Source: Chryseobacterium rhizoplanae (GTDB lineage: Bacteria > Bacteroidota > Bacteroidia > Flavobacteriales > Weeksellaceae). Taken from it: a DNA stretch of 64,000 bases. The position numbers and the translations under genes were made by a program. The notes under the pieces are model-generated. The model was not told the DNA's origin, did no database searches, and saw only the letters and a list, made by a program, of their open reading frames with translations. This document shows positions 27,255-35,892 of this stretch, in pieces. The stretch's first letter is position 1; each line of letters starts with the position of its first letter. The stretch covers positions 124,001 to 188,000 of the forward strand of contig NZ_FXTC01000001.1 of assembly GCF_900182655.1 (NCBI RefSeq). Reading direction: 5' to 3'.

Positions 27255-27920
27255 TTATTGTCTGAAAAGATGGATGGCTCTTGCCAATGGATAGAAAGAA
27301 AACCACTCCGGGGAATAGAAATACATCAGAACAGTAGTCCCGGCACATAAAATAACAGGAAGAATATAAGATTCTGCACGGTAAGGAAGTTTTTTTGGAG
27401 TTGCTAAAACACTGATGACAAGTAAACCCAAAGCTCCTACTGCAATGACTCCAATTTCGGGACTGTATCTGGAAGTGGTACCAAAGTCAAAATGGGAAAG
27501 CAGAACGTATCTTTGAAATATAAAAAACAGAAAGCCAAATGCCAGTGCTAAGAAGCTTGCAAGGTATTTTTTTAGTTTAACTAAATTAAGGAACAGTAAA
27601 ATAGACCCCGGAATCGGAGAGAAAAAAACGGAGCTGACTAAAATAGTCATTCGAGAATAAAGTTTAACAGCCTCCGTATCTTCTGTGATATGGTCTTTCC
27701 AGACTTCTGCCTCTTCTGTACGTTTTGCTTCCTCTTCTTCTTTTTTATGCTGAATCAATTGCTGAACGGCTGTTTTTTCTATTTCACTGAAAACACGACC
27801 TCTTTCTTCCAGAATTTCAAAAGCTGCCTGAACGGCTTCCGGAACAAAGCGGTTGCCTTCTTTTAAATATCCCTCTAATTCCTGATTGGAAAGCTTTCTT
27901 AAAACATTTTTACTGACCAT
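27255..27920 (-). CDS. membrane protein of unknown function
   Basis: I do not recognise the family. The 221-residue product has a soluble N-terminal part (about residues 1-85). It contains LSNQELEGYLKEGNRFVPEAVQAAFEILEERG, a pattern seen in small flavobacterial membrane proteins, and a charged, probably coiled-coil stretch (QLIQHKKEEEEAKRTEEAEVWK). Four membrane helices follow in residues 90-215. Start is the ATG at 27920. It is downstream of metG on the same strand, but a hairpin between them suggests separate or attenuated transcription. Confidence 0.75.
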   Translation of the reverse strand: MVSKNVLRKLSNQELEGYLKEGNRFVPEAVQAAFEILEERGRVFSEIEKTAVQQLIQHKKEEEEAKRTEEAEVWKDHITEDTEAVKLYSRMTILVSSVFFSPIPGSILLFLNLVKLKKYLASFLALAFGFLFFIFQRYVLLSHFDFGTTSRYSPEIGVIAVGALGLLVISVLATPKKLPYRAESYILPVILCAGTTVLMYFYSPEWFSFYPLARAIHLFRQ

Positions 27921-27938
27921 ACGCTGTATATAAAAGAA

Positions 27939-27962
27939 AGGCTGCTTCTAGTGAAACAGCCT
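27939..27962 (-). terminator. terminator of metG
   Basis: On the reverse strand AGGCTGTTTC / GAAGCAGCCT forms a 10-bp stem with one G-U pair and is followed by TTCTTTT. Confidence 0.75.
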
Positions 27963-27990
27963 GTGATCTTTATAATTATAATAAGGTTAA

Positions 27991-30027
27991 TTATCCGATC
28001 TCAATCCCGTTTTCAACATTGCTGTCGTCCGGTGTTACGAAAGATAATTTTCCGTCTGGTTTTGTTGTTAATAATAACATTCCCTGAGATTCAATTCCTC
28101 TGATTTTTCTTGGAGCAAGGTTCAGAAGAATCATTACCTGCTTACCGATTACTTCTTCAGGAGTAAAGCTCTCTGCAATCCCGGAAACAACAGTTCTTAC
28201 ATCTACTCCTGTATCTACAGTCAGTTTTAATAATTTATCTGCTTTTTCTACTTTTTCAGCTTCTGTAATGGTTGCTGTTCTAAGGTCTATTTTAGTAAAG
28301 TCATCAAACGTGATCTCTTCTTTCATAGGATTTGCGTTAGGGTTTGTTTTTTTATTGTTTTGTTTTGTGTTTTCTAATTTCTGGATCTGAGCTTCGATAA
28401 CGTCATCCTCAATTTTTGAGAAAAGAAGGGATGATTCATTGATTTTATGACCTGTTTCAATTAATACTGATTGGTTTTCAATTGCATTCCAGTCTTTTTT
28501 CTCAACATTGAACATGTTCAATAGCTTTTCAGAACTGAAAGGCATGAAAGGCTCGCATAACTGAGCTAATGCAACAGCTATTTGAGCTCCAACGAATAAC
28601 GATTGAGCCGCTTTTTCAGGATTATCTTTAATCGTTTTCCATGGCTCTTCAGTCTGAAGATACTGGTTTCCAAAACGGGCAAGATTCATTAATGCTGTTA
28701 ATGAATTTCTGAACTCATAATTTTCAAGGAATCCGGAAATTTCTTTTGCAGACTTACTTATTTCCTGCAGTTCAGGGCTGTTCACATCTCCTTGTGGAAC
28801 AACTCCATCGTAATATTTATGAATAAGAACCGCAACTCTGTTGATGAAGTTTCCGAAGATACCTACCAATTCAGAATTATTCTTAGTCTGGAAATCCTTC
28901 CATGTAAAGTTATTATCTTTTGTTTCCGGAGCAGATGAAAGAAGAGCATATCTTAATACATCCTGTTGTCCCGGGAAGTCTTCCACATATTCATGAGCCC
29001 ATACCGCCCAGTTTCTTGAAGTGGAGATCTTATCGTTCTCAAGGTTCAAAAATTCAAAAGCAGGAACATTTTTAGGCATGATATAATCTCCGTGAGCCTT
29101 CATCATGGCAGGAAAAATAATACAGTGGAATACAATATTATCCTTTCCGATAAAGTGTACAAGGTCACTGTTTTCGCTCTGCCAGTAATCTTTCCAGTCT
29201 TTTCCGTTTTTCTCAGCCCATTCTTTAGTGAAAGAAATATAACCGATTGGAGCATCAAACCAAACATATAAAACTTTTCCTTCTGCATTCGGAAGGGGAA
29301 CCGGAACACCCCAGTTCAGGTCTCTGGTCATCGCACGAGGCTTAAGGCCGTCATTCAGCCATGATTTTACCTGTCCGTATACGTTAGGTTTCCAGTCATC
29401 TTTATGGCCTTCAATGATCCACTCGTTTAAAAAGTCTTCATATTCGTTTAATGGCAGATACCAGTTTTTTGTTTCTTTAAGGATAGGAACATTTCCGCTA
29501 AGCATTGATTTCGGATTGATCAGCTCGGAAGGAGAAAGGGTAGAACCACATTTCTCACACTGGTCTCCGTAAGCATTTTCGTTACCACAATTAGGACATG
29601 TACCTACAATATAACGGTCAGCAAGGAATTCTCCTGCCTGCTCATCAAAATACTGCTCAGAAATTTCTTCTGTGAATTTTCCTTTCTCGTATAATACCTT
29701 AAAGAAATCCTGGCTGGTTTCATAATGCTTTTTAGACGTTGTTCTTGAATATTCATCAAATGAAATTCCCAAATCAGCAAAAGATTTTTTAATGATCCCG
29801 TGATATTTGTCAACGATATCCTGAGGAGTAACTCCTTCTTTTTTAGCTCTTATGGTAATAGGAATTCCGTGCTCATCTGAACCACAGATAAACGCTACAT
29901 CTTTTCCTAATCTTCTCTGAAATCTTGCGTAAACATCCGCAGGAATATAAACACCTGCCAAATGTCCTATATGAACCGGCCCGTTTGCATAAGGCAAAGC
30001 TGCCGTAATCATCTTTCTGTTTGACAT
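27991..30027 (-). CDS. metG: methionyl-tRNA synthetase
   Basis: MetG charges tRNA-Met with methionine in the cytoplasm. The 678-residue form has a class I catalytic core, an anticodon-binding helical domain and a C-terminal EMAP-like tRNA-binding/dimerisation domain (ITFDDFTKIDLRTATITEAEKVEKADKLL). The HIGH motif is HIGH at residues 19-22 and the KMSKS loop is KISTS near 333. A zinc knuckle with two CxxC pairs (CPNC, CEKC) lies near residues 143-161. A TATCTTTG box lies 20 bases upstream of the ATG. Confidence 0.98.
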   Translation of the reverse strand: MSNRKMITAALPYANGPVHIGHLAGVYIPADVYARFQRRLGKDVAFICGSDEHGIPITIRAKKEGVTPQDIVDKYHGIIKKSFADLGISFDEYSRTTSKKHYETSQDFFKVLYEKGKFTEEISEQYFDEQAGEFLADRYIVGTCPNCGNENAYGDQCEKCGSTLSPSELINPKSMLSGNVPILKETKNWYLPLNEYEDFLNEWIIEGHKDDWKPNVYGQVKSWLNDGLKPRAMTRDLNWGVPVPLPNAEGKVLYVWFDAPIGYISFTKEWAEKNGKDWKDYWQSENSDLVHFIGKDNIVFHCIIFPAMMKAHGDYIMPKNVPAFEFLNLENDKISTSRNWAVWAHEYVEDFPGQQDVLRYALLSSAPETKDNNFTWKDFQTKNNSELVGIFGNFINRVAVLIHKYYDGVVPQGDVNSPELQEISKSAKEISGFLENYEFRNSLTALMNLARFGNQYLQTEEPWKTIKDNPEKAAQSLFVGAQIAVALAQLCEPFMPFSSEKLLNMFNVEKKDWNAIENQSVLIETGHKINESSLLFSKIEDDVIEAQIQKLENTKQNNKKTNPNANPMKEEITFDDFTKIDLRTATITEAEKVEKADKLLKLTVDTGVDVRTVVSGIAESFTPEEVIGKQVMILLNLAPRKIRGIESQGMLLLTTKPDGKLSFVTPDDSNVENGIEIG

Positions 30028-30047
30028 TTATAGTAAAGTTTTAACTG

Positions 30048-30055
30048 CAAAGATA
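30048..30055 (-). promoter_or_regulatory. -7 box for metG
   Basis: The reverse-strand TATCTTTG matches TAnnTTTG. No clear TTTG is seen at the -33 spacing. Confidence 0.55.
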
Positions 30056-30136
30056 AGGAATATCTGTTGAATACCGCTATTGATGGTGTTATTATGACGC
30101 AGAATGCAGTTTTTTCAGGATTGAATATGAATTTAA

Positions 30137-30154
30137 GTTAAACGTTTGTTTAAC
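30137..30154. promoter_or_regulatory. palindromic operator candidate upstream of susC
   Basis: A 7-bp perfect inverted repeat (GTTAAAC, 4-base spacer, GTTTAAC) contains the core AAACGTTT, the shape used by LacI-family regulators. It lies about 205 bases before susC in the 331-base gap that also holds the divergent metG promoter. The 5' leader of susC is AT-rich with a small hairpin at about 30307-30334. Regulatory role is inference. Confidence 0.4.
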
Positions 30155-30358
30155 TAAATTTTAAATTAATATAAATATTATGCAATGCATAAGACGGTGC
30201 AAATTATTGAAATCTAAAAAACTAACTAAAATAGGTTTCGTAATATACATAATTTTAACTAAAATTATATTAAAATTATGATAATTCTATTTTTTTTTTA
30301 AATTGCAAGTCTGGCTACAAGCCAAATTAAGACTGAAAAAACGAAACTATAAAAAAAT

Positions 30359-33103
30359 ATGATTGTGAATAATTTTACAACAGTATTGAAAATTGCGCCT
30401 GCTTTTTTATTGGCCAGCACAATAATGCATGCGCAGACTAGAGACACTCTTTCTAAAGAAAAAAAAATAGATGAGGTGGTCTTGATTGGATACGGTAAGC
30501 AGAAGAAGACAGACCTTACAGGATCTATTTCTTCTATAACATCCAAAGATTTTAATGGGGGAGCAGCCACTGCTGATCAACTAATTGTTGGTAAAACTCC
30601 TGGGGTACAAATCACCGGCAACAGTGGTGCCCCTGGTTCAGGTTCTACAATTAGAGTAAGAGGTGGTTCTTCATTCATTAATAATGATCCGTTAATTGTT
30701 ATCGATGGTGTACCTATTGATTTTAACAGTTTAAGTGGAGCAACGAATCCGTTATCATTGATTAATCCAAATGATATCGAAACATTTGATATCTTAAAGG
30801 ATGCATCTTCTGCCGCTATTTACGGTAATAGAGCTTCGAACGGGGTTATATTAATTACAACGAAAAAAGGTACCGCAGGTAAATTTAAAGTTAATTTCAA
30901 TACTAATTTTTCTGTCTCTACTAAAATGGGTAATGCGGATGTTTTGGATGCTGATCAGTTTAGAAGTTTTGTAAATACTTTTGGAACGAGTGCACAAAAA
31001 TCTTATCTCGGCACTTCAAATACAAACTGGCAGGATAAAATTTATCAACAAGCTTGGGGAACAGACAATAATGTTGCGTTTTCAGGCGGTGTAAAAGGTT
31101 TGCCATATAGAGTATCTTTAGGATACAATGAGCAAAACGGAATTGTAAGGACAAATGAATTCAGAAGAACTTCATTAGGGTTAAATTTTTCCCCTAAATT
31201 TTTTGATAGCCATTTAACTGTTAATGGTAATTTTAAAGGAACTTTTTCTGAGAACAGATTTCCAGATGCTGGAGCTATTGGAGCTTCTATTTATTTTGAT
31301 CCAACACAATCTGTATATTCAGGGAATTCTAAGTATGGAGGATATTACGAATGGTTAGATCCTGCCAACACTGCTACAGGTTTAAATGTAAATGGAACAA
31401 GAAACCCATTAGGTTTATTATATGGTAAAAGAGATATTTCATCTGTCTTTAGGATTATTCCAAGTTTACAACTAGATTATAAGTTTCATTTTTTACCTGA
31501 ATTAAGGCTGAACATAACAGGATCTTATGATTATGCAAAAAGTGATGGTTCTGTTAATACATATAAAGAATACGCTCAGGGAATTGGAACTTTAGGATCT
31601 TATCGTTCATATTCTCAGGAGATTAAAAGTAAATTATTTGAGTCTTATCTGAATTATGTAAAAAAGATTAATGCGATTAATACAACTGTAGACATTATTG
31701 GTGGTTATTCTTACCAAGATACACGATCGATTACTCCAGAAGCTCCTACCTATTATGGAAATGGTCAAAAAACCGATTTTTCAACTGCAGGAGATACACA
31801 GAGAACTTTATTATCTTTTTATGCTAGAGGTATTTTTACTATAGCAGATAAGTATATTATCAATGGTTCTATCAGAAGAGACGGTTCTTCAACATTCTGG
31901 AATGGAGCAGATAAAAACCAGTTATGGGGTAATTTCCCAGCAGTATCAGTTGCATGGAAAATTAATGAAGAAAGTTTCTTAAAAAGCATTTCAGCGATTA
32001 GTTCATTAAAAATAAGAGCAGGTTGGGGTAAAACTGGTCAGCAAGAAACAGGTAATTTCTATCCTGCATTTGGTTCTTATTCTTATAGTAATAGCAGTAC
32101 GGCGCAATATCAGTTTGGTAATAGTTTCTATACTTTACTTCGTCCAGATGTTTACAATCCAAATCTGGTTTGGGAAACAACAACTACTAAAAACTTAGGT
32201 TTAGACTTTGCAATTTTAAATAATAGAATTAGTGGTTCAATAGATTATTTTGATAAGAAATCTGAAAACCTTATTGCAAAAGTACCTACCTGGGCAGGTG
32301 ATTTAAGTAACTTTAATATTAAAAATGTTGGAATTATTGCCAATAAAGGTTTTGAAGCTAACTTGAATTTGGTTCCTGTGAAAAATGGAATCGTAACTTG
32401 GGATGTAAATCTTAATGCTACTAGATTTAATCCTAGGGTTACAAGTTTATCCCAATATGTAGATTCATCATATAAAATTCAAGTGGGGACGCTTACTGGT
32501 ATTAATAACTATATTCAGGCAATTACAGTCGGTCAGCCTCTTAATGCATTTTATGTGTATCAGCAAGTCTATGATAGCAATGGAAAACCTTTAGAAGGAG
32601 CTTATGTTGACAGAAATGGTGATGGAAAATCAACTGAAGATGATAAATATTTCTATAAATCGCCAAATCCTGATGTAATCTTAGGCTTTTCTACAAAGGT
32701 AAGTGTAAAAAAATGGGAATTTAGCACATCGCTTAGAGCTGTTTTAGGGAATTACGTTTATAATAATTCTGCTTCTAATAGCTCAATTGCAAATATTCAG
32801 GCAAATAATTTCTTGAGTAATACAAATTCAAGTGTTTTAACAACACAGTTTGCTGCAACACAACTTTTCTCGGATATGTTCATTGAAGATGCATCATTTC
32901 TTAGAATGGATAATTTCTCGATTGCTTATAACGCAGGAGAATTTATGGGAAAAGGAACAAATTTAAGAGTAAATGCAATGGCACAAAATGTTTTTGTAAT
33001 TACAAAATATAAAGGTATAGATCCCGAGGTGTTTGGAGGAATTGACAATGGTTTCTATCAAAGACCGAAAGTGTATTCAGTAGGGTTTAACTTCCAATTT
33101 TAA
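30359..33103 (+). CDS. susC: SusC/RagA-family TonB-linked outer membrane transporter
   Basis: This is the outer-membrane importer of the starch/maltodextrin locus, 914 residues. After a signal peptide ending MHAQ comes the plug directly (DEVVLIGYGKQKKTDLTGSISSI), with the SusC hallmarks RVRGGSSFINNDPLIVIDGVPID and NPNDIETFDILKDASSAAIYGNRASNGVILITTKKG. The barrel ends SVGFNFQF. The CarboxypepD_reg/DUF4480 domain that usually precedes the plug in Bacteroides SusC is absent. Together with susD, 5 bases downstream, it forms the lidded importer pair. The base composition seems more AT-rich than in the GH97 and GH13 genes downstream. Oligosaccharide specificity is inferred from these neighbours. 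Confidence 0.94.
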   Translation: MIVNNFTTVLKIAPAFLLASTIMHAQTRDTLSKEKKIDEVVLIGYGKQKKTDLTGSISSITSKDFNGGAATADQLIVGKTPGVQITGNSGAPGSGSTIRVRGGSSFINNDPLIVIDGVPIDFNSLSGATNPLSLINPNDIETFDILKDASSAAIYGNRASNGVILITTKKGTAGKFKVNFNTNFSVSTKMGNADVLDADQFRSFVNTFGTSAQKSYLGTSNTNWQDKIYQQAWGTDNNVAFSGGVKGLPYRVSLGYNEQNGIVRTNEFRRTSLGLNFSPKFFDSHLTVNGNFKGTFSENRFPDAGAIGASIYFDPTQSVYSGNSKYGGYYEWLDPANTATGLNVNGTRNPLGLLYGKRDISSVFRIIPSLQLDYKFHFLPELRLNITGSYDYAKSDGSVNTYKEYAQGIGTLGSYRSYSQEIKSKLFESYLNYVKKINAINTTVDIIGGYSYQDTRSITPEAPTYYGNGQKTDFSTAGDTQRTLLSFYARGIFTIADKYIINGSIRRDGSSTFWNGADKNQLWGNFPAVSVAWKINEESFLKSISAISSLKIRAGWGKTGQQETGNFYPAFGSYSYSNSSTAQYQFGNSFYTLLRPDVYNPNLVWETTTTKNLGLDFAILNNRISGSIDYFDKKSENLIAKVPTWAGDLSNFNIKNVGIIANKGFEANLNLVPVKNGIVTWDVNLNATRFNPRVTSLSQYVDSSYKIQVGTLTGINNYIQAITVGQPLNAFYVYQQVYDSNGKPLEGAYVDRNGDGKSTEDDKYFYKSPNPDVILGFSTKVSVKKWEFSTSLRAVLGNYVYNNSASNSSIANIQANNFLSNTNSSVLTTQFAATQLFSDMFIEDASFLRMDNFSIAYNAGEFMGKGTNLRVNAMAQNVFVITKYKGIDPEVFGGIDNGFYQRPKVYSVGFNFQF

Positions 33104-33108
33104 TCAAC

Positions 33109-34707
33109 ATGAAAAATAAATATTTATATAAAAAATTAATTATAGGGTCTATTACTCTAGGGACTCTATTTTTTGTAGGTTCTTGTACACAAGATCTTGA
33201 GAGAGAACCAAGTTTAGGATTGACAGCTACTGTTTTATACAAAGATTTTAATAATTATAAACCTGCTTTAGCTAAAATTTATGCTGGACTAGCAATTGGT
33301 GGGCAAGGAGATCAAAATAATGCAGACGGAAATACGGATATAGGTGGAATTGACGGAGGTTTCTCAAACTACCTTCGTCAAATGTACAGTATGCAGGTTT
33401 TAACAACAGATGAAGCTGTTATTGCTTGGGCTGATTCAGGTCTTCCAGATATGCATAATATGACTTGGAATGCTTCCAATCCTTTTGTTGCAGCAATATA
33501 CTATAGAATATTCAATGTAATTGCTGTAAGTAATGAATTTATTAAAAATACAACTGACGAAAAACTTTCTACAAACGGAATTACTGGAAATAATCTTACA
33601 GAAGCAAAATACATGCGTGCAGAAGCTCGTTTTCTAAGAGCTCAATCGTATTATCATGCAATGGATTTATTTGGAAATGTACCAATGGTGACTGAGACTA
33701 CTGATATTATTAATACACCTCCTCCAAGAATTGCCAGAGCAGAACTATTCAAATATATAGAGTCTGAGCTTTTAGCTTGTGCAAATGATCTTAAAGATGC
33801 AAGAAGTAATGAATATGGCAGAGCAGATAAAGCTGCTGCTTGGTCTCTATTAGCAAGATTATATTTAAATGCACAAGTTTATACAGGTACAGCAAGATAT
33901 ACGGATTGTATTACATACTGTAATAAAGTAATAAGCGCAGGATATTCATTAAAGTCAAACTATTCGTCATTATTTATGGCAGATAATAATGTAAATAATC
34001 CTGAAGTTATTTTATCTGTAAACTACGACGGTACAAGTACAAAAACTTACGGAGGTTCAACTTTTATGGTACATGCTGCAGTTGGAGGTTCGATGCCTGC
34101 TTCTCAATTCGGAATCAATGGAGGTTGGGGTGGTATAAGAACTACAAAATCTTTTGTTAATCTATTTGCTGGTTCCCCAAGTGACAAAAGAGGAAATTTC
34201 TATACAAATGGTCAAAATTTAGAAATAAATAATATATCAACATTTACAGATGGTTATGCATTTATTAAATATAAAAATATAAAGTTTTCTAATGGGGCCC
34301 CTGGATCAGATGTATCAGGTAATTTTGTTGACGCAGATATTCCTTTATACCGTTTAGCGGACATTTATCTTATGTATGGTGAAGCAGTTTCAAGAGGTGG
34401 ATCAGGAGGAGATGCAACCACTGCATTAGGATATGTAAATGCCTTAAGGACAAGAGCAGGAGGAACTACTGTTGCCTCAATTAATACCGATTTTTTCTTA
34501 GACGAAAGATCTAGAGAAATGTCTTGGGAAGCAACGAGAAGAACAGACCTGATTCGTTATGGCAAATTTACGTCAGGCTCATATCTATGGCCTTGGAAAG
34601 GTGGTGTAAAGGAAGGTAAAGGTGTAGATGAGTATAGAAATCTTTTCCCGATACCAGCAAATGATATAGTAGCTAATCCTAATTTGGTTCAAAACCCTGG
34701 ATATTAA
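33109..34707 (+). CDS. susD: SusD/RagB-family nutrient-binding lipoprotein
   Basis: This is the cell-surface lid protein of the SusCD importer, 532 residues. The lipoprotein signal has a lipobox at FFVGSC, followed by the typical start TQDLEREPSLGLTATVLYKDFNN. SusD landmarks include the TPR-like helices (AEARFLRAQSYYHAMDLFGNVPMVTE, AAWSLLARLYLNAQVYTG), IPLYRLADIYLMYGEAVSRG, and the C-terminal ERSREMSWEATRRTDLIRYGKFTSGSYLWPWKGG with NLFPIPANDIVANPNLVQNPGY. Its start lies 5 bases after the susC stop. The maltooligosaccharide ligand is inferred from the neighbouring GH97 and GH13 enzymes. Confidence 0.95.
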   Translation: MKNKYLYKKLIIGSITLGTLFFVGSCTQDLEREPSLGLTATVLYKDFNNYKPALAKIYAGLAIGGQGDQNNADGNTDIGGIDGGFSNYLRQMYSMQVLTTDEAVIAWADSGLPDMHNMTWNASNPFVAAIYYRIFNVIAVSNEFIKNTTDEKLSTNGITGNNLTEAKYMRAEARFLRAQSYYHAMDLFGNVPMVTETTDIINTPPPRIARAELFKYIESELLACANDLKDARSNEYGRADKAAAWSLLARLYLNAQVYTGTARYTDCITYCNKVISAGYSLKSNYSSLFMADNNVNNPEVILSVNYDGTSTKTYGGSTFMVHAAVGGSMPASQFGINGGWGGIRTTKSFVNLFAGSPSDKRGNFYTNGQNLEINNISTFTDGYAFIKYKNIKFSNGAPGSDVSGNFVDADIPLYRLADIYLMYGEAVSRGGSGGDATTALGYVNALRTRAGGTTVASINTDFFLDERSREMSWEATRRTDLIRYGKFTSGSYLWPWKGGVKEGKGVDEYRNLFPIPANDIVANPNLVQNPGY

Positions 34708-34727
34708 CTTTTAAACACAATCTAAAA

Positions 34728-35801
34728 ATGAAAAGCTTTTTTAAAATTTTAGCAATAGCATTTATTGGAATTTTTGTTATTTCATGTGAAAAAGATGAAG
34801 ACCAGGTAGTGATTACAGAAACTGTAAAAAGTAAGATTACACCAGATAAAACAGCTATTGTTTTAGATAAGGTTAATCCTGACAATGTAGCCTTAAATAT
34901 CACTTGGAACAAATCAACCTTTAACATACCTGTAGTGTATACACAGCAGCTGCAATTTGCAATCAAAGGGAAGAATTTTAAGGATGCCTCTACTATGGAA
35001 GTGACAACTTCACCTCTAACCTTTACTAATAAACAGCTTAATAATATAGCATTAGGCTTAGGAGCTGCTACTAATGTAGCTGCTGAGATTGAAGTTCGGC
35101 TAAGAACGTTGGTGGGTGCTGCACCTTTCTATTCTGATGTGAATACTTTAACAGTAACGCCCTATCTTTTAGGGCCTATTTACAATTATAATGATTTCTA
35201 TCTGATTGGAGATGCTACAGCTGCAGGATGGGATAATACTGATACAAATACGAAGTTTCTTCCATTACAAAAAACAGCTGCAGCAGGAATTTATTCTTAT
35301 ACGGGATATTTTGCACAAGGCGGTTTTAAAATGATTAAAACTCCAGGGTCCTGGAATACTCAATATGGAATGGGTAGTACTGCAGGTACACTAAGTACAG
35401 GTGGTTCTTCAGGAAATATTTCCGTGTCTGCTGCTGGATATTATAAATTGACAGTTGATACCAATACTTTAACATATACCTTTACTTCAATCGGAAGTCC
35501 AACGGTTACCTATAATACAATTTCAATGATTGGAACTGCATCAGGAGATTGGAGTACAGATTTGGATTTACAGAAGTCAGCTTTTGATGCTCACATTTGG
35601 GTTAAGAAAAATGTCACCCTGAATTCAGGTGAATTCAAATTCAGAGCAAATCATGATTGGGGAACAAACTGGGGTAAAGCTCAGGAATTTTTTGGTGTAG
35701 CTGAGCTCGGCGGAGGGAATATTCCGGTAAGTGAAACCTTTAAGTATGATGTATATTTCAATGATATTACTGCGGAATATTCGGCAATTCCAATATTTTA
35801 A
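34728..35801 (+). CDS. SusE/SusF-like surface lipoprotein
   Basis: The 357-residue lipoprotein (lipobox FVISC, residues 17-21) has an N-terminal Ig-like SusE domain (about residues 30-145, VNPDNVALNITWNKSTFNIPVVYTQQLQFA). Two tandem starch-binding-like beta domains follow (from about 150 and 255). These contain NDFYLIGDATAAGWDNTDTN and ISMIGTASGDWSTDLDL, the Trp-containing pattern of SusE/SusF carbohydrate modules. It probably holds starch or maltodextrin at the surface. It begins 20 bases after susD, in the same operon. Whether it is closer to SusE or SusF cannot be decided here. Confidence 0.88.
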   Translation: MKSFFKILAIAFIGIFVISCEKDEDQVVITETVKSKITPDKTAIVLDKVNPDNVALNITWNKSTFNIPVVYTQQLQFAIKGKNFKDASTMEVTTSPLTFTNKQLNNIALGLGAATNVAAEIEVRLRTLVGAAPFYSDVNTLTVTPYLLGPIYNYNDFYLIGDATAAGWDNTDTNTKFLPLQKTAAAGIYSYTGYFAQGGFKMIKTPGSWNTQYGMGSTAGTLSTGGSSGNISVSAAGYYKLTVDTNTLTYTFTSIGSPTVTYNTISMIGTASGDWSTDLDLQKSAFDAHIWVKKNVTLNSGEFKFRANHDWGTNWGKAQEFFGVAELGGGNIPVSETFKYDVYFNDITAEYSAIPIF

Positions 35802-35836
35802 AAACAATTAGAAATCAAACTCAACTAAAATAAAGC

Positions 35837-35862
35837 AAAGTGCTGCTTTCCCGCAGCACTTT
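35837..35862 (+). terminator. hairpin between the susE-like gene and GH97
   Basis: A perfect 10-bp stem (AAAGTGCTGC / GCAGCACTTT) has a T-poor tail (ATCTATTTTTA). It may lower, rather than stop, transcription into the GH97 gene. Confidence 0.6.
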
Positions 35863-35892
35863 ATCTATTTTTAAAGTTAATAAATAGTCATT

